From a virus: a DNA stretch of 34,401 nucleotides. Below the pieces are notes generated by a model, which was not told the origin of the DNA, ran no database searches, and saw nothing but the letters and a program-made list of their open reading frames with translations. Each line of letters starts with the position of its first letter. Within the stretch, counting starts at the first letter, position 1. Below, piece by piece: positions 7,383-15,207 of the stretch. A program made the translations under genes and the position numbers. The stretch covers positions 1 to 34,401 of the IMG/VR virus record IMGVR_UViG_3300005580_000012. One strand, written 5' to 3'.

Positions 7383-8357
7383 TTAACAGAACCAGTTGTT
7401 GCCTGAACAGCAACAGCAAGGGCAGTAATAGTTTCCGCCGCCAACGAAGTGTGGTGGGAAGAATGGTGGGAAGAACGGTGGGAAGTGTGGTGGGAAGAAC
7501 GGTGGGAAGTAAGGTGGGAAGAACGGTGGGAAGAATGGTGGGAAGAACGGTGGGAAGAACGGTGGGAAGTGTGGTGGGAAGAACGGTGGGAAGTGTGGTG
7601 GGAAGAACGGTGGGAAGAACGGTGGGAAGAACGGTGGGAAGAACGGTGGGAAGTGTGGTGGGAAGAACGGTGGGAAGTGTGGTGGGAAGAACGGTGGGAA
7701 GAACGGTGGGAAGTGTGGTGGGAAGAACGGTGGGAAGTGTGGTGGCGTAAAAGTTTCTACAGTTCCAGTTGTCGTGCCAAGAGACTGTCCATTTGCATTT
7801 GATGCGTAAACAGTATAAGTTTCAGAGTTTGGAGATGCTGTATCAAATGGAGATGTTGCAGAAGCAGATAAAGATCCACGAACGCTAGAAGTAATTTGGA
7901 AAGTAGTTATTGCACTTCCACCAGTAGCATTTGCAGAAAAAGTAATTCTGTCATTTCCAGAAGCTGGGACTGGGCTTGGCCCAGCGGCACTTGTTGAAAC
8001 AGATGCGTTTGGAGCTTGCGGAACTGTTGTAGCAGTTATTGATGCTGATGTTGTTGCTTGAGATGAACCAGCAGCGTTAGAGGCAACAACTGTAAAAGTA
8101 TAAGCCGTGGCACTTGCTAATCCAGTAAATGTATAACTAGTGCTAGAAGTAGTTTGTGTTGTTGTTGCTGGGGTTGATGTAATGGTATAAAGTGTTGCTG
8201 GAGGTGATGCGGCTGGCAAAGACCATGTAAGAGATGCTGCGCCATTATTATATGCTCGCCCAGTACCCACATTTCCTGCAGTTAACGAAGTAACTGCACT
8301 TGGTTCTAAGAAGTTATCCTGTGCTGAGGATTTTCTACCTATTTTCTTATTTGCCAT
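7383..8357 (-). CDS. Tail-fibre-like protein: fibronectin-type domains, FPPx repeats, Cys-rich tail
   Basis: 324 aa. Residues of about 18-110 resemble a fibronectin type III domain (SLTWSLPA... [22 protein letters not shown]), and about 113-200 look like a second, shorter one. From about 203 to 304 the protein is almost purely a tetrapeptide repeat, about 24 copies of FPPx with x = F, H or once Y. The last 20 residues are Gly/Cys-rich, with CPCCCC and a final Cys. Such an aromatic and proline-rich rod with a Cys cap is unusual and suggests a virion fibre or adhesive tip. No signal peptide is seen, as expected for a virion protein. An AGGGG site lies 7 nt before the ATG. It sits upstream in the operon from the oxygenase block. 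Confidence 0.8.
   Translation of the reverse strand: MANKKIGRKSSAQDNFLEPSAVTSLTAGNVGTGRAYNNGAASLTWSLPAASPPATLYTITSTPATTTQTTSSTSYTFTGLASATAYTFTVVASNAAGSSQATTSASITATTVPQAPNASVSTSAAGPSPVPASGNDRITFSANATGGSAITTFQITSSVRGSLSASATSPFDTASPNSETYTVYASNANGQSLGTTTGTVETFTPPHFPPFFPPHFPPFFPPFFPPHFPPFFPPHFPPFFPPFFPPFFPPFFPPHFPPFFPPHFPPFFPPFFPPFFPPFFPPYFPPFFPPHFPPFFPPFFPPHFVGGGNYYCPCCCCSGNNWFC
7449..7743. repeat. 12-bp tandem repeat array encoding FPPx
   Basis: About 24 tandem 12-bp units (plus strand GGTGGGAAGAAC or GGTGGGAAGTGT variants) encode the FPPF/FPPH repeat on the minus strand. The near-identity of units at DNA level implies recent expansion or slippage, so copy number is probably variable between relatives and hard to assemble. 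The plus strand is also open here, but only as a by-product of the repeat. Confidence 0.95.
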
Positions 8358-8386
8358 TTATTTAGCCCCTATCTTTATTTTTTTAA

Positions 8387-11065
8387 TTATGCTGTTAAGT
8401 CTCCAGCTAGTAACCAAGTGTCTGTTGCAACCTTAGTCAATGTCGCTGATGAATATGTTGTTCTTAATTTTAATCCTGGTGTAGCTTGGATTGTAACTCC
8501 AACTGCACCAGCAAAACTTGCAACAGTTCCTGCTGATTGATAAAAATCAATTGAGGTTCCAACTGGGAATGCTGTTGTTGCATTTGTTGGCACAGTTACA
8601 ACATATGTTCCTGATATTGGAATTAATTGATCTCTCAATGCGAGTCCACCTGTTGATAGGTTGTATGCTGCAGATATTGTTGTTCCAATTGTTGTAAGTG
8701 ATGGGACTCCAGCTTTTGTCTGAGTTCCATCTGTAAATGCTACACCTGAAGCAGAGGCTGTAATTAATCCTGATGCTGTAAGAGCTGCTACAGTATTTGT
8801 ACCAGTAAATGTTGGTGAATCTGTTGGTGCTATTACAGAATAATTTGTTCCATCAGTTGTAAACTCCCACTTATCGGTAGATTCATTCCAACGAATTTGA
8901 ACATCAGAAGAGTCTCCACGCTTAATCTTTATTCCTGCATTCTCTGTTGGAGTACCAGTAGTAAAGTTGCTGTTTAAGTCAATAATGTTGTCAGCCAAGG
9001 AAATCGTTTCGCTGTTAACAGTTGTAGTTGTTCCGCTTACTGTCAGGTTTCCACCAACAACAAGGTTTCCGCTTACTTCTGCATTGTCATTAAGGTAAAC
9101 TTTTCCTGTTCCATCAGCAGATAAAGATAGGTCTGTATTTGCTGTCTTACTAGAGATTGTGTCTGCTTTAATAGCACCGCCAAAAGTAACTGCGTTGCCA
9201 TCGCTATTTGAAATATTGTTTCCTGCTTGAATTACAAGCGGTGCCTTGATTGTAACAGAGCCAGAACCTGTTGGGTCAAGCTCAATATTACCGTCTCCGC
9301 TTGTTCTTAATGCCAAGTTTTCATTAACATCTGCAGTAACAACAACGTCACCTGCGTCAGTTTGAAGAACCTTTTGTCCGTTAACGTACAGGGATCCTGG
9401 ACCAACATAAATATCTCTCCACATTTTAGCGGGGGATCCTAAGTCAGATGAAACATCTGTTGCTGGTAGAATATGTCCTGTAGTTACTGTTCCAGTAAAT
9501 GTAGGTGATGCAAGAGGTGCAAATCCTGAAATGCTTGCGCCTGAAGGAATTGTTACTGTTCCAGTAAAGGTTGGTGAGGCTAGTGGTGCTTTTAGTCCAA
9601 GAGCTGTATCAAGTCCTGAAATTTTAGATGTTGCAATTTCTGCTGATGCAGAAATATCTTCATTTACAATTGCTCCATTTGCAATTTTTCCAGAAGTAAC
9701 TGCGTCTGCAGCAAGCATGCTTGAAGATACTGTTAATGCTGGCAGGGTAACTGTGCCTGTAAATGTTGGTGAGGCTAGTGGTGCCTTAGCATCTATCTGA
9801 GTTTGAATGCTGGATGTTACTCCATTTACATATCCGATTTCTGTTGAGCTAACATCTCCAATATCAGTTGAATTTGGCAATGTTACTGTTCCTGTAAATA
9901 TTGGTCCAGCCAATGGTGCATAAGTTGTAGCAGCTGTTGCGCTTGCTAGCTTTGCATCAATTTGAGTTTGAACAGAAGAAGTAACGCCATTTAGGTATCC
10001 AATCTCTAGGTTGCTTACGTTTCCGATTGAAGTTGATTCTGGAAGAGTTACTGTACCAGTAAGTGTTGGTGATGCTAGAGGTGCATAAGTGCTAGCAGCT
10101 GTTGCTGATGCTAACTTAGCATCGATTTGAGTTTGAACACCAGAAGTTACTCCGTTTAGGTAACCTATTTCTAGGTTGCTAACATCACCAATTGAAGTTG
10201 ACTCTGGAAGAGTTACCGTACCAGTAAATGTTGGTGAAGCTGATGGTGCTTTTGCATCAATCTGTACTTGAACATTAGAAGTTACACCATTTATATATCC
10301 TATTTCTACGTTATTAACGTCACCAATTAAAGTTGTTGATGGAAGAGTTACGTTTCCAGTGAATGTTGGTGATGCTAATGGCGCCTTTAAGCTAAGAGAA
10401 GTTGTAACAGTTCCTGCAAAATTTGCGTCATCACCAAGTGCTAATGCAAGTTCGTCAAGTGTATTAAGTGCTGCTGGTGCAGCATTAAGAACTGCATTTA
10501 TTTGAGTATCTGTATAACCCTGTGCTTCTGATTTAGCAGTTGCCACGTTTGCAGTTGTTGCTAGAAGAGCTGTATTAGCAATTCCGTGAACATCTGTTGT
10601 GTCTGCTTGGTGTGTTGCAACTGCGGCTGAGATAGCTTCTGTTGCTGAAATAACTTTCCAGTTACCATCAGTGCTTGCGGGTGATGCTGACAAAACATAT
10701 GTTGTTCCAGTATCTGACTGAATTGCAATGTCTCCAGATTCTGCTGTTAATGCTAGTCTTGCTGCTTGGTTTGCAACAGCGCTGACTGTTACTTTAGCAA
10801 GTGGTGGGAGTTGAGCTGATGGGATAAATCCTGATGAATCTAATGAGGCTACACCATTTGCAACGCCCTTTGTAGTTAGAAGAATATAATCGTCTACTGT
10901 TTGTGCGAGAGCATAACTTAGTGAGTTCCAAGGGGTGCTTCCGTCTCCAAATTTAAATGTATTAGTATCTGTTTCAATACCAATTTCTCCAGCTGCTAGG
11001 GTTGGATTTGCTGCATCCCATTGAGCATCTGTACCTCTTCTTAACTGTAATCTTACTGTTGCCAT
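8387..11065 (-). CDS. Long tail fibre with Mtd-like N-terminus and tandem modules
   Basis: 892 aa. The first 55 residues (MATVRLQLRRGTDAQWDAANPTL then GEIGIETDTNTFKFGDGSTPW) are the N-terminal tail-attachment module found in Mtd and many phage fibres. Residues of about 225-540 hold repeats of 'APLASPTFTGTVTLPESTSIGDVSNLEIGYLNGVTS.VQTQIDAK', each about 55 aa. A later segment, 'IIDLNSNF...NAGIKIKRG.SSDVQIRWNESTDKWEF', is also present in 18614-19894. The C-terminus is a beta-rich tip (GTYVVTVPTNATTAFPVGTSIDF) related to that of 16599-18152. The role is receptor binding or tail structure. An AAGGGG site precedes the ATG. Confidence 0.85.
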   Translation of the reverse strand: MATVRLQLRRGTDAQWDAANPTLAAGEIGIETDTNTFKFGDGSTPWNSLSYALAQTVDDYILLTTKGVANGVASLDSSGFIPSAQLPPLAKVTVSAVANQAARLALTAESGDIAIQSDTGTTYVLSASPASTDGNWKVISATEAISAAVATHQADTTDVHGIANTALLATTANVATAKSEAQGYTDTQINAVLNAAPAALNTLDELALALGDDANFAGTVTTSLSLKAPLASPTFTGNVTLPSTTLIGDVNNVEIGYINGVTSNVQVQIDAKAPSASPTFTGTVTLPESTSIGDVSNLEIGYLNGVTSGVQTQIDAKLASATAASTYAPLASPTLTGTVTLPESTSIGNVSNLEIGYLNGVTSSVQTQIDAKLASATAATTYAPLAGPIFTGTVTLPNSTDIGDVSSTEIGYVNGVTSSIQTQIDAKAPLASPTFTGTVTLPALTVSSSMLAADAVTSGKIANGAIVNEDISASAEIATSKISGLDTALGLKAPLASPTFTGTVTIPSGASISGFAPLASPTFTGTVTTGHILPATDVSSDLGSPAKMWRDIYVGPGSLYVNGQKVLQTDAGDVVVTADVNENLALRTSGDGNIELDPTGSGSVTIKAPLVIQAGNNISNSDGNAVTFGGAIKADTISSKTANTDLSLSADGTGKVYLNDNAEVSGNLVVGGNLTVSGTTTTVNSETISLADNIIDLNSNFTTGTPTENAGIKIKRGDSSDVQIRWNESTDKWEFTTDGTNYSVIAPTDSPTFTGTNTVAALTASGLITASASGVAFTDGTQTKAGVPSLTTIGTTISAAYNLSTGGLALRDQLIPISGTYVVTVPTNATTAFPVGTSIDFYQSAGTVASFAGAVGVTIQATPGLKLRTTYSSATLTKVATDTWLLAGDLTA
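9745..10390. repeat. Tandem fibre-module repeats within the long fibre gene
   Basis: About four diverged units of roughly 160-170 bp encode the SPTFTGTVTLP...IGYLNGVTS...QTQIDAK module. They are similar enough for homologous exchange within the gene and with 16599-18152, which keeps shorter copies of the same motif (SPTFTGTVSGI). Confidence 0.8.
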
Positions 11066-11118
11066 TTTATTACCCCTTATATATTTTATTTATACTGCTT
11101 ATTGTATCATTTATTGCT

Positions 11119-11484
11119 TTAAGCTATAGATCCAGAGTCAAAAATCATAGAAACATCGGCATCTGTAGAGGATGGCGATCCACCATCTACAAACTTGCTT
11201 GTTCCTTCAGGGCTAACTCCATTTCCCTGTACTGTGTATATTGGTGCTCCGTTGTAGTCAATGGCTAGACCAATATCCATAAAAGTAACCTGTGTACTTG
11301 TATCTGGAATATCTGAATTAAAAGCTATTGGAACCCATGCTCCATTTAGCTGTATTTGTAGCTTGTTTGTTGCTGTATCAAATCTAAGGGGTGTTGTTCC
11401 TAAAACGACATTAGACCCAAATGTGGCAGTTCCTGCGACATTGAGCCCATTCTTTACTTTAAAATTCTTATCTACTGTTGCCAT
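11119..11484 (-). CDS. Small tail-fibre-associated structural protein
   Basis: 121 aa. The N-terminus MATVDKNFKVKNGLNVAGT is the same module that opens the 574-aa fibre at 11553 (MATVNKNFRIKNGLIVEGA), a common opening of phage fibre or capsid-decoration proteins. The middle 'LRFDTATNKLQIQLNGAWVPI' is a short beta-hairpin repeat typical of fibre shafts. The C-terminal half lacks recognisable motifs but has a Gly/Ser-rich region (DGGSPSSTDADVS). The ribosome site is weak, since the nearest GGGG is about 15 nt from the ATG. It lies between two larger fibre genes. Confidence 0.65.
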   Translation of the reverse strand: MATVDKNFKVKNGLNVAGTATFGSNVVLGTTPLRFDTATNKLQIQLNGAWVPIAFNSDIPDTSTQVTFMDIGLAIDYNGAPIYTVQGNGVSPEGTSKFVDGGSPSSTDADVSMIFDSGSIA

Positions 11485-11514
11485 TTAAGTTCACATATCC
11501 CCTAAGTTTTTGGT

Positions 11515-11535
11515 GGGGTTTTTTAAAGGAACCCC
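11515..11535 (-). terminator. Weak hairpin between fibre genes
   Basis: GGGGTT/AACCCC with a 9-nt A/T-rich loop lies about 18 nt after the stop of the 574-aa fibre gene. No convincing U-tract follows on the minus strand. It is possibly a partial terminator or processing site. Confidence 0.35.
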
Positions 11536-11552
11536 TTAACCTTCTTATTTAA

Positions 11553-13277
11553 TTATTTAATCAGTGTTCCAACAACGACAACTTCAGTGTTAGCGTTTGC
11601 TGGGGTTACTCTAATTCTTACATCTGATCCAGAGTAATCTGCTGTTACTGCAGCTAATTCTGTTCCGTTTGAATATGTAATTCCATATTCAGAAACTGCT
11701 ACATTGTTTGCAGTATCAAGTGTTACTACTAAGTCTGAGACCTGAGTATGCACACCATTCTTTACTTTAACTACAAACTTAGCGCTTCTGTAATTTGCTG
11801 CTACCCATGAGATAGCTGTTGTTTCTGCTGCCACCGCAATATTTCCAGTTGTTGCTGCAACCTGCTTAGCAACATCGTTATAATTTATTGCTGTAAATGA
11901 TGTAGTTCCGTTTTGCTGAGCTGTGTTAGCTGCTGCTGCTGTTGCCTCTGCTGCTGCTTGAGCTGCGTTAGCCTTAGTTGTAGCATCTGATGCTGCTGTT
12001 GAAACTGCTGTTGATACATTAGCTGTAGTTGCTAGAAGTGAAGTATCTGCAATTCCGTGAATGTTTGTTGTATCTGCGCTGTGTGTTGAAAGAGCAGAGG
12101 CTGCTGTTGCTTCTGCTGCTGCTTGAGCTGCGTTAGCCTTAGTTGTAGCATCTGTCGCTGCTGCTGTAGTTGCTGCTGACTGGGCTGCGTTAGCCTTAGT
12201 TGTAGCATCTGATGCGGCTGTAGCTTCTGCTGCTGCTTGTGCTGCGTCTGCTTCTGCCTTAGCAAATGCTGTAGTTGCAATCTGAGTTGTATCAGTATTT
12301 GCTGCTGCAGTAGGTGCTGTTGGTACACCAGTTAGTGCTGGTGAAGCTAGTGGAGCTTTTGTTGCCAAAGCTGATGTCATAGTTGTTGCATAATTTGCAT
12401 CGTCTGCAATTGCTGCTGCTAATTCATCAAGTGTATTAAGTAGATTTGGTGCTCCTGAAACAAGGTTGTCTACCGCTGTTGAAATTGCTGTTCCAGCTGC
12501 TGTTGCGGCTGCTGAGATAGCGGCTGCTTGGGCTGCGTTAGCCTTAGTTGTAGCATCTGTTGCGGCTGCTGAGATAGCGGCTGCTTGTGCTGCGTTAGCC
12601 TTAGTTGTAGCATCTGATGCGGCTGTTGCTTCTGCTGCTGCTTGTGCTGCGTTAGCCTTAGTTGTAGCATCTGTTGCTGCTGCTGTAGTTGCTGCTGACT
12701 GTGCTGCGTTAGCCTTAGTTGTAGCATCTGATGCTGCTGCTGAGATAGCGGCTGCTTGTGCTGCGTTAGCCTTAGTTGTAGCGTCTGCTGCTGCGGTTGA
12801 AACTGAAGCTGCGTCGCCTGAAACTCTAAGTGCTGCTTCTGCTGCTACCTTAGTTGTTGCATCTGTTGCTGCTGCTGTAGTTGCTGCTGACTGTGCTGCT
12901 GCTGCTGAGCCTGCTGCATCGTATGCTGCAGATGTTGCATCAAGTGCTCTTTGGTTTGTAAAGTATTTGTTTGCTGCATTTTCTGCAAGGTCTGCCGTGT
13001 CATGGTTTGAAAGACTTGAAACTGTACCTGTTACGTCACCAGTAAGGTTACCAACAAATGTAGCAGTAATTGTTCCTGCGGCAAAGTTACCTGAGCCGTC
13101 GCGCTTTACTACAGTATTTACTGTATTAGCTGAAGTTGCTGTACCACCAATAAGACCAACAATGTAGTCTTGGTCTGCCTGTGCCTTGGTTAATACACCA
13201 AAACCGTTAACGGTAGCTGTAGCACCCTCAACGATCAGACCATTTTTAATTCTAAAGTTTTTGTTTACTGTTGCCAT
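11553..13277 (-). CDS. Ala-rich repetitive tail fibre (coiled-coil shaft)
   Basis: 574 aa. The N-terminal module MATVNKNFRIKNGLIVEGA is followed by about 90 residues of fibre-like sequence (NTVVKRDGSGNFAAGTI). Residues of about 115-460 are dominated by a 15-residue repeat of the type 'ATDATTKANAAQAAA', predicted to form a long Ala-rich helical or coiled-coil shaft. It is interrupted near 270-335 by a segment (NLLNTLDELAAAIADDANYATT... APLASPALTGVPTAPT) shared with other fibres here. The last 110 residues form a beta-rich C-terminal domain. The ribosome site GGGAG lies 8 nt before the ATG. Confidence 0.85.
   Translation of the reverse strand: MATVNKNFRIKNGLIVEGATATVNGFGVLTKAQADQDYIVGLIGGTATSANTVNTVVKRDGSGNFAAGTITATFVGNLTGDVTGTVSSLSNHDTADLAENAANKYFTNQRALDATSAAYDAAGSAAAAQSAATTAAATDATTKVAAEAALRVSGDAASVSTAAADATTKANAAQAAAISAAASDATTKANAAQSAATTAAATDATTKANAAQAAAEATAASDATTKANAAQAAAISAAATDATTKANAAQAAAISAAATAAGTAISTAVDNLVSGAPNLLNTLDELAAAIADDANYATTMTSALATKAPLASPALTGVPTAPTAAANTDTTQIATTAFAKAEADAAQAAAEATAASDATTKANAAQSAATTAAATDATTKANAAQAAAEATAASALSTHSADTTNIHGIADTSLLATTANVSTAVSTAASDATTKANAAQAAAEATAAAANTAQQNGTTSFTAINYNDVAKQVAATTGNIAVAAETTAISWVAANYRSAKFVVKVKNGVHTQVSDLVVTLDTANNVAVSEYGITYSNGTELAAVTADYSGSDVRIRVTPANANTEVVVVGTLIK
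11920..12900. repeat. 45-bp tandem repeats encoding the Ala-rich shaft
   Basis: Many copies of a roughly 45-bp unit (core GCTGCGTTAGCCTTAGTTGT on the plus strand) encode KANAAQAAA-type repeats. Related copies recur at about 17340-17720 in another fibre gene. Long alternative open frames here on both strands are artefacts of the repeat. Confidence 0.9.
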
Positions 13278-13303
13278 TTATATGACTCCCTTTTACTGCT
13301 TTT

Positions 13304-13855
13304 TTATGCTTTTAGTGCTGTTCTAAAATATCTTACTTTTATTGATCCTGAAACAGGTGTTACGCATAGACTTATTATACCGCTATTTTCTTCAAAAGTA
13401 ACTGTGGCTAGTGATAAATCTGTATTTGATACTATGTCTGATTCTGAGATGTAAACATTAGTTCCATCATTAAGTACTGCAATAGTTGACGTATGTGTTA
13501 GGTTCCCAACAGATTTATCAATCTGCAATGTGTACCTAACCGTCTTGTATACTGTCTTGGAAAATGAGTCTATAGTTGTTTTGTTTTCTATACCGTCTAT
13601 AGTAAGATCATTGTTCCCGTCCAAACCAAGAAGCTCTGAAGCATTTTCTGCATCCAGGGTAGATAGGTTTGTTTGAAGCTGACTTACCTTATAATCTATA
13701 GAGTTTACATCTGTTGATCCGTTTACACCAAGTTTGTTTTCAATTGCCTCAATTGCATCATTGACGTTACCATGCAGCGTTGCGTGGCCTTCCATTGATT
13801 CAGTTGCGGCAGGATTTGTAAGGTTATCTTTTGATGTTGGGTAATTTGTAGCCAA
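13304..13855 (-). CDS. Putative tail or baseplate structural protein
   Basis: 183 aa from a TTG start at 13855, reading MATNYPTSKDNLTNP. A longer TTG reading from 13867 exists, but its codons contain the GGAGG ribosome site, which lies 5 nt before the chosen TTG. The 'MAT' opening matches its neighbours. The segment 'ATESMEGHATLHGNVNDAIEAIENKLG' (about 18-44) is a widespread phage fibre element that precedes trimerising helices. The C-terminal half is beta-rich (YTLQIDKSVGNLTHTSTIAV). It is the first gene after an AT-rich intergenic region that may hold a promoter. Confidence 0.65.
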   Translation of the reverse strand: MATNYPTSKDNLTNPAATESMEGHATLHGNVNDAIEAIENKLGVNGSTDVNSIDYKVSQLQTNLSTLDAENASELLGLDGNNDLTIDGIENKTTIDSFSKTVYKTVRYTLQIDKSVGNLTHTSTIAVLNDGTNVYISESDIVSNTDLSLATVTFEENSGIISLCVTPVSGSIKVRYFRTALKA

Positions 13856-13887
13856 TTTTGCCTCCAAGCAGTCTTGCTTATGGTTTA

Positions 13888-13900
13888 ATTATACATTATA
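13888..13900 (-). promoter_or_regulatory. Possible promoter, tandem -10-like hexamers
   Basis: Within the AT-rich 13856-13955 gap the minus strand carries TATAATGTATAAT, two overlapping perfect -10 hexamers, 30-45 nt before the fibre gene start at 13855. No clear -35 is seen. AT-richness alone could produce this. Confidence 0.35.
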
Positions 13901-13955
13901 AAAAATTATAATTTAAAACTTCCATATTTTTTAAGTAATGTAGAAGACGCTTATG

Positions 13956-14639
13956 CTACTCGTAACTTTTTCTTTGCCATATGTTTTGCTTATACCAGCC
14001 AATCATGGACTTGGTAGAAAGCTTATGGTTTCTTTCTGCATCTTTGATTATATCTAAATCTGAAACAGCTTTCCAGGGCTCTCTTTTAATGGGTATAATT
14101 TGGGCTATTGGTGTGCCAGCCTCAATTATTCCAGAGAAGCCTTTTCTTATGTAGAATGGAAAGTTGCCTGGCTGCATGTCATACGGTCCATCGACTATTC
14201 CAGAAAGAGTGTAAAATGGAAGGTCAACTCTGTTTAGTGGATGAGTAAATAAAAAGCTATAACCTTCTGGTACGCTAATTGCCACCTTTGATTCCCAGGC
14301 AAACTGCTGGCTATAAAATCCTGGGGGAGCGGGCACCTCTTGATTTGCAGATCTTTCTCCAAAAAAATGTCCGTCTAGCCTGTGTCTAATCCTTGGCTTT
14401 CCATCTTCTATTTCAACTAAAAAATCTATAGGAGCAGTTAAAGCATAACCAGTAAGCATTGAATCCATATATGGACCACAGGCTTTTACTGTAACATTTG
14501 GTGGATTAAGACTGTATTGCTTTGCTCCATCTTTAAATTTATCTATAGCCTTGTACCAATCAGGAACTAAAGATTTTATTGGAACTATCGGACTAAAGAC
14601 TTCATCGTACATAGCAAACTTAAGAATTTTTTTCTTCAT
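13956..14639 (-). CDS. DUF6065-like phage protein (third copy)
   Basis: 227 aa. Clear homologue of 4481-5200, sharing 'KACGPYMDSMLTGYALTAPIDF', 'FFGERSANQEVPAPPGFY', 'THPLNRVDLPFYTLSGIVDGP' and 'PFYIRKGFSGIIEAGTPIA' followed by QIIPIKREPW. The C-terminus is basic and aromatic in both proteins (WYKQNIWQRKSYE versus KKKFWTRRRYK), which could contact nucleic acid or a virion surface. The function is unknown. It ends a three-gene set with the zinc-ribbon and 92-aa proteins. An AGGG site precedes the ATG. Confidence 0.65.
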   Translation of the reverse strand: MKKKILKFAMYDEVFSPIVPIKSLVPDWYKAIDKFKDGAKQYSLNPPNVTVKACGPYMDSMLTGYALTAPIDFLVEIEDGKPRIRHRLDGHFFGERSANQEVPAPPGFYSQQFAWESKVAISVPEGYSFLFTHPLNRVDLPFYTLSGIVDGPYDMQPGNFPFYIRKGFSGIIEAGTPIAQIIPIKREPWKAVSDLDIIKDAERNHKLSTKSMIGWYKQNIWQRKSYE

Positions 14640-14658
14640 CGCCGACCCTTCTAAATAA

Positions 14659-14937
14659 TTAAAGTTGCTTGTCTGCTTCTTCTATTGCTAAATCTTCTGC
14701 TAAGATTTCTGCCTCTGTTTGTGAGCCGTTTGCTGATGATGCGGGGTATGAAAAATTTTCTCCATCCCAGTCCCAGTTTGTCATATTAATACTAACTCCT
14801 CCGTTGGCATAAATTTCAGTTACATCTATAACTATTGGGTCGCTTAAAAATATTGAAGCAAGCCTTTCATCTGTGTGTAGAACATCTACAACTTTGCCAT
14901 CAATAACAAAAGCAACTTTAATTGGTGGATTTTCCAT
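14659..14937 (-). CDS. Small hypothetical tail-operon protein
   Basis: 92 aa. It starts with a beta hairpin (IKVAFVIDGKVVDVLHTDERLASIFL), continues with 'SINMTNWDWDGENFSYPAS' and ends in an acidic helix (EAEILAEDLAIEEADKQL). The 'W.WDG..FSYP' element echoes the end of the 148-aa protein at 6851-7297. The start overlaps the stop of the zinc-ribbon gene (TAATG). No function is recognised. The conserved adjacency with a zinc-ribbon gene in both modules is the only functional hint. Confidence 0.6.
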   Translation of the reverse strand: MENPPIKVAFVIDGKVVDVLHTDERLASIFLSDPIVIDVTEIYANGGVSINMTNWDWDGENFSYPASSANGSQTEAEILAEDLAIEEADKQL

Positions 14938-15185
14938 TATATAATCTCCTCATTTTCATCTGGATTAACTGCAGACCATTTGCCTAGGGGGCAGCTGGCG
15001 TTTGGTAATTTTGTTTTTAGATTCATAATGCATCCACACTTCTTGCATTGAGAGGTTGTTTTAATAAGCTCTGGGCACACCTTGCATATTTCAAGTCGCT
15101 CTTGAGCTAGACTTTCATCCACCCTGCCAAGATCTTTATTAAAGAGATCCCAGGGCCTGGCATCTCTCATGTATGGATTTTTCAT
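14937..15185 (-). CDS. Small zinc-ribbon protein (copy 2)
   Basis: 82 aa, paralogue of 6603-6851. 'CKVCPELIKTTSQCKKCGC' and 'ASCPLGKW' supply the probable zinc ligands, and RPWDLF is conserved. The C-terminal tail is acidic (PDENEEII), unlike copy 1, which ends at GKW. It is coupled to the downstream 92-aa gene by TAATG and follows the Cys-rich fibre gene by 22 nt. Function unknown. Confidence 0.75.
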   Translation of the reverse strand: MKNPYMRDARPWDLFNKDLGRVDESLAQERLEICKVCPELIKTTSQCKKCGCIMNLKTKLPNASCPLGKWSAVNPDENEEII

Positions 15186-15207
15186 TATTATCTCTTTCTA
15201 TTTATAT

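Noticed and set aside
7449-7802. Plus-strand open frames rich in Trp-Glu or Val-Gly-Arg repeats
   Set aside because: They are the antisense readings of the FPPx repeat. The 12-bp periodicity keeps all frames open. No ribosome site, and opposite to the operon direction.
12466-13167. Long Ala/Val-rich plus-strand frame, and Gln/Leu-rich frames on the minus strand
   Set aside because: By-products of the 45-bp Ala-rich repeat. The in-frame fibre gene explains the region.
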